This document shows positions 1 through 10,943 of a stretch of DNA of 37,211 nucleotides, one piece after another; position 1 is the first letter of the stretch, and each line of letters begins with the position of its first letter. The stretch is from Zygnema cylindricum. Lineage: Eukaryota > Streptophyta > Zygnematophyceae > Zygnematales > Zygnemataceae. The translations under genes were made by a program, and so were the position numbers. A model generated the notes under the pieces. It was given only the letters and a program-made list of their open reading frames with translations, did not search any database and had not been told where the DNA came from. The stretch lies in the NCBI GenBank assembly GCA_037447655.1, contig JBBHKE010001684.1, forward strand, positions 431,290-468,500, written 5' to 3'.

Positions 1-478
1 TCATGTGGCCGGACAAGGCGGGGCCAGACTTGATGATCTTGCCGCAGACTTTGAATGGTCCACGTGTCATCCAGGTCAGAGTGAAACGCACTAAGGATTT
101 GATGGATGCTGATTGGTTGAATCTGCTCAAGAATTTAACGCACATTGTAAATTTGCGACTCCAAACCGCGTGCGACGGCGGCGGGCGCTGAAGGGGGAAA
201 AAATTATTTACAACAATTGTACTGTAAATTGCCGGGAAAGGCTGCTATCCATAGGCGTCAAAACCGTTTGACCCCTTTGAACGCTACAGTTGTGAACTCT
301 ACAGTTGTTTCAAACTACAGAACAGTATGTTCGAAACGCAAGAGCGTACGAATAGTGTTTACAATTCCATTCTTCGTCTATGTTTCATTACGTATGCTGG
401 TTCTAATGCAATCAAAGCAGCAGCCAACTTTGGCCATTGGTCCTAGTTCAGTTCCCTGTCCAACCAAGTGCAGTACTG
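1..478. other. Unassigned left edge, no gene recognised
   Basis: The first 190 bases hold an open plus-strand frame of 62 codons that runs in near the left edge and ends at 191. It could be the end of an exon cut by the window, but I recognise no domain and the length is within chance. Nothing else is supported up to the repeat that begins near 479. Confidence 0.3.
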
Positions 479-497
479 TAGTGTTGTGTATCGATAG

Positions 498-1388
498 CAG
501 AGGTCGCAAACGGTCAACCGAAACCGTGACCGACCGTTAACCGACCGCCCGCGCCGGATCCGGAACGGATTCGGTTGCCAAATTTTGAGGGCCGGGCGGT
601 TGCGGTCGATTGATTCACCAGAAAAAAATAAACGGTCGGTTACGATCGGTCAATCAAAAAACAAAAAAAAATGAAAATTTTGTACTGTCCCTACAATCCA
701 ACATTATTGTACTTTGTACTCTTTGGTATCGTGGAAGTACGTGACATCATGATTAGCGTCGCAAATCTGACATGGTAGTAACACTATTTTTTTCGCAAAT
801 CTTAGGGAACGCGACAAAGCGTCGCAAATCTCACACGGTAGTAACACTATTCATTTCGCAATCTTAGGGAACGCGACAAAGCGTCGCAAATCTGACACGG
901 TACATCGCGAATCGTTATTACACTAATGAAATTATTAGAGTAAAGAAAAAAATAGCGTCATTCATTCAAATTTAGTGCCAGGAGACGTGGCAGATTATGG
1001 TCCATTTCCTTAAATAGTGTAATTTTATCTATTTAAGGTATCAATGTCAAAATTTTGGGGTGCCGATATAGAGTATATAAGGCTAATAACGATTCACGGT
1101 GTAGTACACTATTCATTTCGCAAATCTTAGGGAACGCGGCAAATCGTAATTATTGGCTTATTCATACGTCGTACATTAGATAATTTTGTACTTTTTCGGT
1201 TACAGGCGGGCACGGTTAGTCGCGAGAAATCGAGTTTCTGTTAACTTTTATTTTCGTAATCGCCGGTCGGTTAACGGTTAACAATTTTGGAGCGTAACAT
1301 AACTCGGTCGGGCGTCGGTTACTCAGATTTTGAAAAAAAAAAAACGGTCGGTTTCGGTTATGTAAAATTTTGACTTTTGCGACCTCTG
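498..1388. mobile_element. Non-autonomous hAT-like element, nested, with perfect 8-bp TSD
   Basis: The terminal inverted repeats start CAGAGGTCGCAAA (498-510) and end TTTGCGACCTCTG (1376-1388). They extend inward, imperfectly, into repeated CGGTCGGTT/AACCGACCG motifs. Both sides are flanked by the identical 8 bp ATCGATAG (490-497 and 1389-1396). An 8-bp duplication with a CAGAG terminus is the hallmark of the hAT superfamily. At 891 bp with no long open frame, it must rely on a transposase supplied elsewhere. It is inserted in the element at 479-1796, so it is the younger of the two. Confidence 0.82.
756..903 (+). repeat. 62/63-bp tandem repeat inside the hAT-like element
   Basis: Two full units (756-818, 819-880) and a partial third (from 881) each begin GCGTCGCAAATCT. 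They contain GGTAGTAACACTATT, then CGCAAATCTTAGGGAACGCG. A further partial copy, without its beginning, lies at 1096-1141. Subterminal repeats of this kind are common transposase-binding regions in hAT elements, but that role is inferred here. Confidence 0.75.
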
Positions 1389-1796
1389 ATCGATAGCCAT
1401 TACATTGACCAACAGATAACTGATATATTGATAAGGTATATCGATAACAAAATTATCGCGACGAAAAAACCATATATCGAGAAGAATTACCTATGAATAT
1501 TAGGGCCTATAATTATCGGCGGTAGCTGTACCGTTCAAACCGTATACTTGTATTGTTTTGTACAGAAGTACGGAATGGATTGTCATACGTGGTATGACAC
1601 ACTATTTAGTGTATAAATATATAATACAATAAAGTATAAATTACTATGATATAGTATACTATCTTTTTTACAATTATCGACGATAAAGAAAATTGTTAGT
1701 TCCGGAGAGATAGACCTAGACCCCTCACCGCTCGATAACCAATAATTATCGGTATCAGTTTTATCGTGATTACTTTTGACCTGCTACACAACACTA

Positions 1797-3008
1797 CGGA
1801 TTAGAACTGCCCCTAGTTGTTTGCTTCAAAACTTTTGTTATGATATACCATGTCGCATACCTATCAATTTACCCGTTTGCGTTGTGATGTATTTTAGAAA
1901 AACATTTAAGACTTTTAGTTTGTAGTTTTCGAAATCATGACATCCGAAATTTTTATAACCTATCCCATATTGTTCCAACTTCATGACCCACGTACTCAAA
2001 ATTAGTCACCCTAGGTAAAACGACAAAAAATGTCAAAGGCTAATAAAAAAACAACATTTTGACATGTAGTAGGTGAACATATGTCGCCAATTAATCTGTC
2101 ACAACCCTAAGCAATATCATTTGTGTGCTAAGTTGAAACAGTATTGGGATCAAGGAATGACACAAACACATTATATATCTGCAAGCTTTCTCTTACTTTT
2201 TGTTGTTATCAAATAAACATTATTTCCTAACAATCTATAAAAAAACATTTAGACCTCCAATCTTAATTTCCATGTCAATTGATTAATATTTTAAAAACCC
2301 ATGTGTCCCTTCCAAAATGTTTGCATTAGGTCCTTCATCACACCTTTGAGTCATACAACGCTCGGCTATCCACCCACATACCCAATCAGCCAGTCGACAC
2401 ATTAATAAAAAGCGTGCCACCCAACACTACCGGTTGGCAAATGACAACACCAATCTAACCTGATCTAGCAAGTGGCCTAGTTTAGAAAACAATGATGTGG
2501 TGGGCATTGGAAACTGTCTCGCTAACTTATCACATTTTTCGACATTTACTTTTGTCGTGATTTGCACACATACAATTAGAGTTGGTCAATTACAAAACAA
2601 ATAAGATTTCATATTACACTCTTATGTGTAAACATCACAATGACAACCATACATAAGTTACAACGGATAATATTTTCACCAGATATATGATCGTAGGGTA
2701 ATTGTTTGCTCTATTTTGGGGTAAATCCAATTCGTTCAACTTTTTCAGGATCTCAACTTAGGAGTATGTCTTTCTCAATGATTGTCTTATTTATTCGATT
2801 AGTAATTGTGCAACTTGCAACTTGCTTGGTTCTCCAAAAAATATTATTGTAATTTCCATTAAATGTTTTAGTATCAAATTTGGTTTCGAAATGTGGTTTA
2901 AGCATTGTATTTCAACAACATCCTTAAAGGGCTCCCCTTGGAGCAAACATGTAGTCAATTTAGCGCTTGGTTGGGGCCACGAGCTAAAGCTTGGCTCGTT
3001 GCCACACT
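1797..3008. other. AT-rich intergenic DNA, nothing recognised
   Basis: I see no convincing coding frame, RNA gene or repeat structure. The longest open frames are short and lack any coding signature. Confidence 0.5.
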
Positions 3009-3860
3009 ATTTTTTGGCTCCCTCTTCATGGCTTACCATAGTTTTATGGCAGTGTTCGATTATGCTCGGCTTGTCGCACCCTTCCCTCTTTAACAAGCCA
3101 CTTTGCCTTTGTGCTTGGGTAGTAGATGAGTATGTCACCATTGCTTGCATGCGGGTGTGAGCCGCAACTCATAATTGGAGTACAACTGGCAACGTGTTGC
3201 ATCTAAAATTTTGTTGATTCACCACGTATCCTGTCGCCAACTTTCGTTAATTGAGTTCCTTTAAAAAACTAAAATGGTGCTTGAGAGTGATCGCCATCTC
3301 AAAAAAGATGTTACAGTAAAGAGTCACATCGAAGACTATTTTCAATACGGGATATATTTTACCCTCGATAAGCGAGCTTCTACTCATGACAGTATCGAGT
3401 GCGATATTGAAAAACACAACCACAAGGCATAATTATGGAATGCGTGAATCTTCCCAATTGGTAAAGTGCCAATCCAGTTATAACTAGCGCTTTACGTTTT
3501 TTGGCTCCCTCCCCTTTGTTGACTATAGTTTTATGGTGGGGTTCGATTATGCTTCGACTTGTCGCACCCTTCCCTCTTCAACAAGCCTCATTAACTTTGT
3601 GTTAAACCAATAGACGAGGAGGTCCCATTGCTCGCACTGGAGAGTGAGCGGCATATCACGACTATATTCTAATTAGCACGTGTCACTTTTAAGATTTTGT
3701 TCAGTCACCACTTATCCTGCAGCCGACTTTAATTAGTTGAGTGCCTTTCAACGCTACGAATTGGGATTGAGAGTGATCGCCATCTTAAAGAAGAGACTAC
3801 AGTAATGATGCACGTTGAAGACCATTTTTTGATATTGGATACGAGATAAATTTTGTTGAT
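3009..3860 (+). repeat. Tandem repeat of about 490 bp, one full and one partial unit
   Basis: Unit 1 (about 3009-3496) and unit 2 (from about 3497) both begin TTTTTTGGCTCCCTC. They share the segments TTCGATTATGCT, TTGTCGCACCCTTCCCTCTT and GAGAGTGATCGCCATCT in the same order, at clearly less than full identity. Unit 2 loses similarity near 3860. A segment like the end of unit 1 (3352-3490) reappears at 5163-5304. This may be old retroelement or satellite DNA; I cannot assign a class. Confidence 0.7.
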
Positions 3861-5162
3861 ATTAGAGTATTTTCTAGGTCTGTATTAGGATACAAAAAGA
3901 GCTGAGGTGGTCTGCCTCTAACTCCCCTCACCAAGCCCTCACACTTGTTGTAGTCACTGAAGGTTGGACAAAGAGCTAGAGCCATGGCTGCCTAGGCTCT
4001 CTATGGAGACAGGGTGTAGATTTGGTAGACTTACCAAAATGATATTTTGACGATCCCAGGTATTGATCTTGGTTCCTTTCGTCCGTCAAATTATCCGTAG
4101 ACGTCAGTCTTATCCAATAGCCTAAGACTATTACAATAACATATAGGGTTTGCTAGGAATTTAAATACTCACATGTAGGGGTTTTTATTTAACTGGATTA
4201 CGGTATATAGGACAAAGAAACAATTGTACTTTTAGTAACGGACGAAACAAATAGTACGGACACTTGCTTCGACGGTCCGTATTGGATGACAACATAAATC
4301 GGATGGCCGTGGTTAGCGCCGGTATCACGAAGAGGACAATTTGGCGGTTTGCAGACGCCGCCACTCCGAATCACACGTGGCAACTTCATAAAGGGTTTAC
4401 GAAATCTCCGGAACGGAAGACAACAAATCCGAATGCGACAAATGTTGCATTATGGCGATGTTGTACCATGTACGTACAGAAAGTACTTCGGCACTTGTAC
4501 TTTCTTGTACCGTACTTTTTCAGACGCGGCATGACGTGGAGCCACGTGGAGAGATAATATTTGGTAGCACGAAATCCGAGGATAATAGGAACAAATATGG
4601 ATATGGCATGTGTCGACTTTTTGGCCATGTCGTACGATGGCCATACAAAAAGTACACCGACACTTGTACCTTTATGTACTTTACAGTCTTGTCATTCGTT
4701 CGTACCTCAATACTAGGGGGTTTAGAGCGGGGTTTCAGGACTTAGAATATTTTCAGGTAGGTAGCTGCCTCTCCCAGATAGCATCTTGTATAAATGGCAA
4801 ACTTTGGCCAGCCATAACTATTAATTTACTTGGCCATTTTCAGTGATTCTTTTTGCTACGGACTCAAGGGAGTCCAGGTTACACAGGGGTGTAGTCGGTC
4901 AGAGTTTTTGCCTGCCTGGGTGGCTGCATTTCTAAGGGAAATTCAAAGTGGGTGAATGTATCCAAATCATATATTCTAACTTTGCATTATGTGGTGGAAC
5001 TTAGCACACAGAAAGTCTTCTTTCACGAGGTGAAGCTTTAATGGGGTTTTGATTGTCAAGGGGTCAATCATTTGGGTTTATATAAACTTGGAGTCGACAC
5101 TATCTAGATTAGCTTCTTTTGAAATGCGAATTCTTTGTGGCAATGGAGCCCATAGAATTTCA
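3861..5162. other. Stretch separating parts of the 490-bp repeat, unassigned
   Basis: This lies between the broken unit 2 of the 490-bp repeat and the displaced unit end at 5163. It contains short GTAC-rich segments that echo each other at about 4480-4520 and 4645-4690. I found no clear terminal repeats or gene. Several overlapping short open frames around 4260-4750 exclude each other and look like chance. Confidence 0.4.
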
Positions 5163-5304
5163 AATTTTACCCTCAATAAGCGAACTTTTACTCATGACAA
5201 TATAGAGTGCAATATTCAAAAACACAAACACAAAGCAAAAGAATGAAATGTTTGAATCTGCACAACTGGTCAAGAGCCAATGCAATTATAAATAGCGCTT
5301 TACT
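5163..5304 (+). repeat. Displaced end of the 490-bp repeat unit
   Basis: The segment matches 3352-3490 in order: TTTTACCCTC.ATAAGCGA, TTTACTCATGACA.TAT.GAGTGC, and the last part TATAA.TAGCGCTTTAC. It is diverged but collinear, which suggests that unit 2 was interrupted or that a third unit lost its start. Confidence 0.6.
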
Positions 5305-5468
5305 TAAATATTGACGAACTCTCGAAGTTAAGTACAAAAGATTGACAAATAGCAAGATATAGCAAATAAAAAAAGAAAACCATTGTAAATCATATTGATT
5401 ACAAAGTTAAGGACACATTATTACGTGTCCACATATCACCGATAATATGCTAATGAGTACATTTGCAC

Positions 5469-6290
5469 CATAGTTCAAAAGTAGGTTAAAGTAGGCCCAT
5501 ACAATATACCTATTGTACGCAAAACATACAACATGACCTTAAGACCCATATTGTTTTGGCCGCAAAACGAAAAAAATAGGAACAGGGTTGAGTTGCAAAT
5601 CGATCGATAGAGAATTAAACGTCATGTCTAAATTTTGAAAAACATTCGGACAAAAAAATTGTTTTTTTGTGAGTTTTGAGGTACTCTTTATTTAAACTGT
5701 CAGATTTGGACAATCTGACAGTCGCTGGTAAAAGTAGCGATCTAAAAAGATCACATGAAAAGCCCATAACACAACTTAGGATAGGACAAAGCGTCTGCAA
5801 TTTTGAAGGCCACAATAAATAAAGCCTCAAATTGACCAACCTGGCAGTATGGGACGATAAAAAAAAAATATTCCACACTGCCAAAAATATTACCAAAACC
5901 TGCCTCTTTGGTGGCTGCAAAAACACTTTCCAAAAAAAACTATGAACTCTCCGTACTCTCTCTCATCGCACTCCCACCGCTCTCCACCGCGCTCATTTTA
6001 ACTTCGCACTTATTTCACTCCAACGCAAATTTTGTTTGGTTGCCCGTCCGCGGTTTTTTTTTTTCCCCGGTTTTTTTTCCTGCGGAAATATCATCCTACG
6101 CTGTGTCAGTTCGCTTAAAATTTTCGACTGGCGGCGTGCGCTGTACTATGATCATACGTCAGATTTGTACGTTCGTACAGGGGTGTGCACAATGCACACA
6201 CATACAGTATGCCTCATCTGCGCGAGTTTTGTGCCAAGTTTTGTGCGCCTACCAAAGGCCTACAACAAAAACGCCTACATTTGAACTATG
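5469..6290 (+). mobile_element. hAT-like MITE, family A, copy 1 (822 bp)
   Basis: The left end reads CATAGTTCAAAAGTAGG and the right end CCTACATTTGAACTATG. Both sides carry the 8-bp duplication ATTTGCAC (5461-5468 and 6291-6298). The interior shares long segments with the copies at 20007-20312 and 20362-20932. These include the subterminal GCCCATACAATAT...CTATTGTA near the left end and CCTACCAAAGGCCTA near the right end. No transposase frame is visible. An 8-bp duplication with a CA...TG terminus points to the hAT superfamily. Confidence 0.85.
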
Positions 6291-6391
6291 ATTTGCACCC
6301 AAAATTGTCGTTGCCCGCCTTTCTCAAGTGCAAGTTATTGTATCGCGACAAGGCAGTACAATCCGTACAGAATATACATTACTCAAAAGCA

Positions 6392-6933
6392 TAGTTGTTC
6401 AAAAGTCAAAACACATTTTAAGCACGATTCAAACGCACGTACAATACGTAGAAACTGGCGAAGCGATTGAAAAAATCGTAAAAATCATTAATGAATTATG
6501 TCCGTACAATTCGTTACATGTATACAAAATTGAATTGAACATGTATCCTTTCATGGCGGGTTTTCATGGCTTCATCTTTGAAAAAAAATTGAAGTAGACG
6601 TTCGTACACATTTTAAACTTACCGCGCGCAAATAGTGTGACGCTGCAACGTCTCTTTTCAAAATCGTCCGTACATGAACGATAAAATATCGTACATTATC
6701 CGCGAAACTCTGTGCAGTTTACAGAACAAAAAGTACCGATACGTGCATCGAATCTTTTCGTCAACTTCCTTACAATTTCCGTAAAAAAACGTAAAGTTGC
6801 CGTAATTTGTCTCTACGTTTCCCGTACATTGTCCGATCAGTTTACAGTTGACGTTTTATTGCGAGTTTTTCAGAAGTCACGTACAATACGTAGAAACTCG
6901 AAAAAATTAAAAATCGCGCGATTTGAACAACTA
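6392..6933 (+). mobile_element. GTAC-rich TIR element, family B, copy 1
   Basis: The ends are TAGTTGTTCAAA (6392-6403) and TTTGAACAACTA (6922-6933). The interior is unusually dense in GTAC and CGTAC words. The right portion (6629-6933) is collinear with 24262-24573, sharing AATAGTGTGACG, CGTCTCTTTT, AGTTTACAG.TGACGTTTT and GCGATTTGAACAAC. I see no target-site duplication, so the class is unknown. No coding capacity is seen. Confidence 0.6.
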
Positions 6934-7939
6934 AGGGTAAGGTTCCATTAGGGAAAAAATGTCGTTGTCTATTGAAAGTCGTACTGTTTCGTGCAGTACC
7001 GTACCAAAAAAAATAAAATGTCAGAAAAACAAGCCTACTGAATGAGGGATTTTATTCTCCACGTTCATGGGCGTAAACATGCACCGTCGGATGCATAATC
7101 GCATACTCAATCGACTGACACTTTCAGTTCGCAACAAGTGACCCGGAGTAGGTCAATTCTTAGCGCCTAAACGAATAACATCATGCCTCGTGGAAAAGTG
7201 AGAAAATATCCACGACGACCGCGCGACTAGGTGGGTACACGTCGTATATGACATGTGCCTTCCGCCAGGGAGGATGTGAGGCCACCGGAAGACGCAAAAA
7301 AATCTTTGACGGAGGATATTATTTCACGCGATCCACTAACCATTTTGACATTTTCGTACGCTTTTACAAATCTAAAGTTTCGTCCGCCCGTATAGATTTT
7401 ATTCAATATGTCGTACGAGTCACTTTATACCTTCACTGGTACAAATAAGTGGTCACAATCTATTGCTAGAGATTCTTTGAAGATTACCAGAATCGTATTC
7501 TTTTATTACGTGGCCAAATCAAAGTGTGCCACGCAAAAACAAATGTCGGTTACTGACCCGACACGATGGAAAGGTCGCTTCAGTAAAGATTTTTTGATGT
7601 TTACAAAGACCGCCTAATGGAACAACGCTCTAAGCTTAAAAGTTAAAACGTGCTCACGTATTGTACTAAATTTGTAACTAGGCATCAATAAGTGCAATAT
7701 ATTTTTGAAATATCGTCTCGAACTGCAATATTTTACAGTGATACGCCTCGTACAAGACTGCATATCATGATAAATCACTATGCTACATTCTACGGCTACT
7801 GCACTGTAAGTTTACGAACGTCCTGATTTTGCACAGTACACGTAGCCCGACCATGTTTATTTGTCGACGATAACATTTATGGCTTTTGAACTGTAGCCGT
7901 ATTCAAATGTTTACGACGCCCATTTTTAGCTGTTGTAAC
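6934..7939. other. Intergenic, no gene recognised
   Basis: Two short overlapping open frames (7248-7448 and 7408-7617) have no recognisable motif. GTAC words remain frequent. Nothing else stands out. Confidence 0.4.
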
Positions 7940-8012
7940 CATAGTTCAAAAGTTATAGTTGTTATAGTTATAGTTATTGTATAGGTGTACTTTCACCTAC
8001 TTTTGAACTATG
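7940..8012. mobile_element. hAT-like MITE, family A, 73-bp minimal copy
   Basis: The ends are CATAGTTCAAAAGTTATAG and CACCTACTTTTGAACTATG. The flanks GTTGTAAC (7932-7939) and GTTCTAAC (8013-8020) match at 7 of 8 positions. The right side resembles the left subterminal sequence of copies 1 and 3 in inverted form (GGTGTACTTTCACCTACTTT). The centre is a TTATAGTTGTTATAGTTATAG simple run. It is a strongly deleted family member. Confidence 0.75.
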
Positions 8013-8571
8013 GTTCTAACTGGTGATTACGGATGATTACGGACTTGCTTTTCTTAGTGTCCTGTTGCACACGAACTGAGCCTACAGTAACCGAACCGAG
8101 CTGAACCTTGCGATTTTCTACCTCCAGAGGCAATGTGGTCGTGTGGGACTATCCACAGCACGCGGCCACGTCGCCCCCCATACCTTTCATTTTACGACAC
8201 GACGCGCCGCGTGGACGTTTTCTCACCCAAACTAACGGCCCGACGAAACGCAAACATTTTAAGTACCCATTGAGTTTTAGAAATTCTCAACCGTGCGCGA
8301 CCGGTGCAACGGAAACGCTTTTGACGAAACCTTAAACAATTTTTCATTCCTCTATTATCAGCTTTCAAAACCTAAAAACCGTTTAAATCATTCATATCCT
8401 CTACTCTTTCCCACACACGCGCTATCCTCCATCCTTATACCTGCCGATTTCTTCTTTTTTTTGCCCTCTACTGCCTTTTTACCTTGCTTTCATTGTTATT
8501 GTTGACCCGTTTTTTTCCCCCTCTCGCGGCTGTTTTTTGCCCTTACCTATTTTTTAGTAGGATGTTCTCTT
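8013..8571. other. Intergenic, no gene recognised
   Basis: There is no supported coding region. The sequence becomes progressively pyrimidine-rich from about 8340 towards the CT tract. Confidence 0.4.
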
Positions 8572-9101
<530 letters not shown>

Positions 9102-9104
9102 TTC

Positions 9105-9650
9105 TGAGGGAAATAGGGGAAGATCGGGGGGAAAGAGGGACGGAGGGAGAGAAAAAAAAATTGGAGGAGGGGAAAAAGAATTAGGAGAGGAAGGGGGATA
9201 GATGGGTTGAGGGGAGGGGGGAATGGGTGGGACATAGAGGGAGATTGGGGAAAATAATTCGAGGTACGGGGAAAAAAATTATGATAGGGAGGGAGGCAGA
9301 TGGGTTGAGGGGAGAAATAAATTGGTGGGAAATAGGGGCAGGGGAGAGGGAAATTGGTGGGAAATAAGGGCAGATTGGGGTGAAAGAGTGACGGAGGGAG
9401 GGGATAAAAATTGGGATGAGGGTGAAAAAAATTAGGAGAGGGAGGGGGACATGTGGGTTGAGGGGAGGGGGAAATTGTTCGGACCTAGGGGGAGATTGGG
9501 GGGGGGGAGAATGACGGAGGGAAGTGAACAAATTTTGAGGGAGGGGGAAAAAAACTAGAGGGAGAGAGGAAGCGAGAAGGGAAGAGTGGGAAAAAATAAT
9601 TGAGGGAGAGAGGGTGAGTGAGGGAGTTAATTTGGAAGAAGGGCGGAAAA
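9105..9650 (+). repeat. Purine-rich G/A tract with degenerate internal repeats
   Basis: The plus strand is overwhelmingly G and A. A phrase like GGGTTGAGGGGAG returns at about 9204, 9301 and 9456, and TTGGTGGGAAATA at about 9330 and 9354. This makes a degenerate repeat unit of roughly 100-150 bp. It starts only a few bases after the pyrimidine tract ends. Many G runs could form quadruplexes. Confidence 0.85.
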
Positions 9651-9664
9651 TAGCCCGCCCCTTT

Positions 9665-10223
9665 ACTGCCAGTTCGACGCCATCGCCACCACACTGCCGG
9701 CTCGACGCCGTCGCCACCTCACTGCCGATTCAACGTCGATAACACCTCACTGCCAATTCGACGATGTCCCTGCCACCTCACTGCCGATTCGCACCGTTGC
9801 CACATTATTGCCGATTCGACGCCGTCGCTGCCACCTCACTGCCGATTCGCACCGTCGCCACATTATTGCCGATCCGACACCGTCGCCACCACATTGCCAA
9901 TTCGACACCGTCGCCACCTAATTGCTGATTCAACGCCGTCGCTGCCACCTCACTGCCGATTCGCACCGTCGCCACATTATTGCTGATTCGACACCGTCGC
10001 CACCTCACTGCCGATTCGACGCCGTAGCCACCTCACTGCCTATTCGACGCCGTCGCCGCCACCGCACTACTGATTCGACGTCGTCGCCACCTCACTGTCA
10101 ATTTGACAACGTCGCTGCCACCTCACTGCCAATTCGACGTCGTGGCTGACTACTCACTGCCAATTCGACGTCGTCGCCACCTCACTGCCGATTTACGCCG
10201 TCGCCACCTCAATGCCGATTCGT
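9665..10223 (+). repeat. 27/28/31-bp minisatellite, about 19.5 units
   Basis: The unit core is ACTGCCGATTCGACGCCGTC followed by GCCACCTC (28 bp). Variants of 31 bp insert CTG (GTCGCTGCCACCTC). Variants of 27 bp read GATTCGCACCGTCG and end CCACATT. I count 19 full units and one partial. The 31-then-27 pair recurs three times (about 9749-9806, 9807-9864 and 9922-9979), so there is some higher-order structure. It is GC-richer than its surroundings. Open frames across it are by-products of a repeat unit without stops. Confidence 0.93.
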
Positions 10224-10943
10224 CCCCAAGGGATGAAAGGAGTAAATAGAAAAAAAAATGTATAAGGAGAGAGAGCGACAAAGAGGGGAAAAAAAGGAAT
10301 AAATTGACTTTAGTATCCAAATAGTTAGAATTGATATAACTTGAAAATTTTAGAAAACTTCATACCGTAGATTATAACTTAGTTAATATTTGGGAAAGAT
10401 GGTAAAATTGTGGAGACCTCGTATGTAGTTTGTAGAGGTTAGAGAATTATGGATATGGTAGACTATTTTAACGTACTTTATTGTGACTACCACCCTTTTA
10501 CCACATTTGTGATTGTGATATAATAAAATCCCATTTTTATTGCATTCCGTTTGGTGCTTTGAAGATTGATTTGCTTTGTGAATGACCTTCATAATGGAGG
10601 GAGTGAGAACTTATTCGACATGTAATTACACTCTATTTTTAATGAAATTATTTTGTTTTACTCTCTTTTTGCAAATATTAATTCTTGCAAATCTTCAAAA
10701 CATTGTGTTCACAAATCATGAGGTATTTTAAGTATATTTTTAATGTATGTTATCATGTTTTGAAATGCAAAGGAATTTACTTGGAAGTGACAAAACTCGA
10801 GATATTTCGGCCCAAAGATTTCTCGCGTTACTAACAGGCACCTAGGATTTTCGGACCATGCATACTTTACTACTTTATTTTTTTTGACTATATTAGAAGA
10901 ATGTGGTCCGGAATGGTAAACTTTTGGGGAAGCGGTGCATCAA
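10224..10943. other. AT-rich stretch upstream of the broken gene
   Basis: No gene or repeat is recognised. It could include promoter or upstream exons of the broken gene that starts at 10944, but the only evidence is position. In-frame stops close the upstream frame at 10917. Confidence 0.4.

Larger units (their letters stand above)
479..1796. mobile_element. Older hAT-like TIR element, interrupted by a second element
   Basis: The ends are TAGTGTTGTGTA (479-490) and its inverse TACACAACACTA (1785-1796). The interior is rich in TATCGATA/CGATAACC words, as in the related element at 16891-17706. Without the nested insertion (498-1388 plus one 8-bp duplication) about 419 bp remain. TAGTG fits the loose hAT terminal consensus, but I see no matching 8-bp flank (cagtactg versus cggattag), so the superfamily is a guess from the terminus and from the sister copy. 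There is no transposase frame. Confidence 0.5.

Noticed and set aside
3-191. 62-codon open frame at the left edge
   Set aside because: It could be a cut exon, but length and content do not support a gene call without upstream sequence.
9181-9717. 178-codon minus-strand Pro/Ser-rich open frame
   Set aside because: It arises from the purine-rich tract, whose complement lacks stop codons, and it has no domain or conserved motif.
9922-10149. Open frames on both strands over the minisatellite
   Set aside because: The repeat unit has no stops in some frames. Both strands are open equally and the unit lengths (27/28/31) do not all keep a frame.
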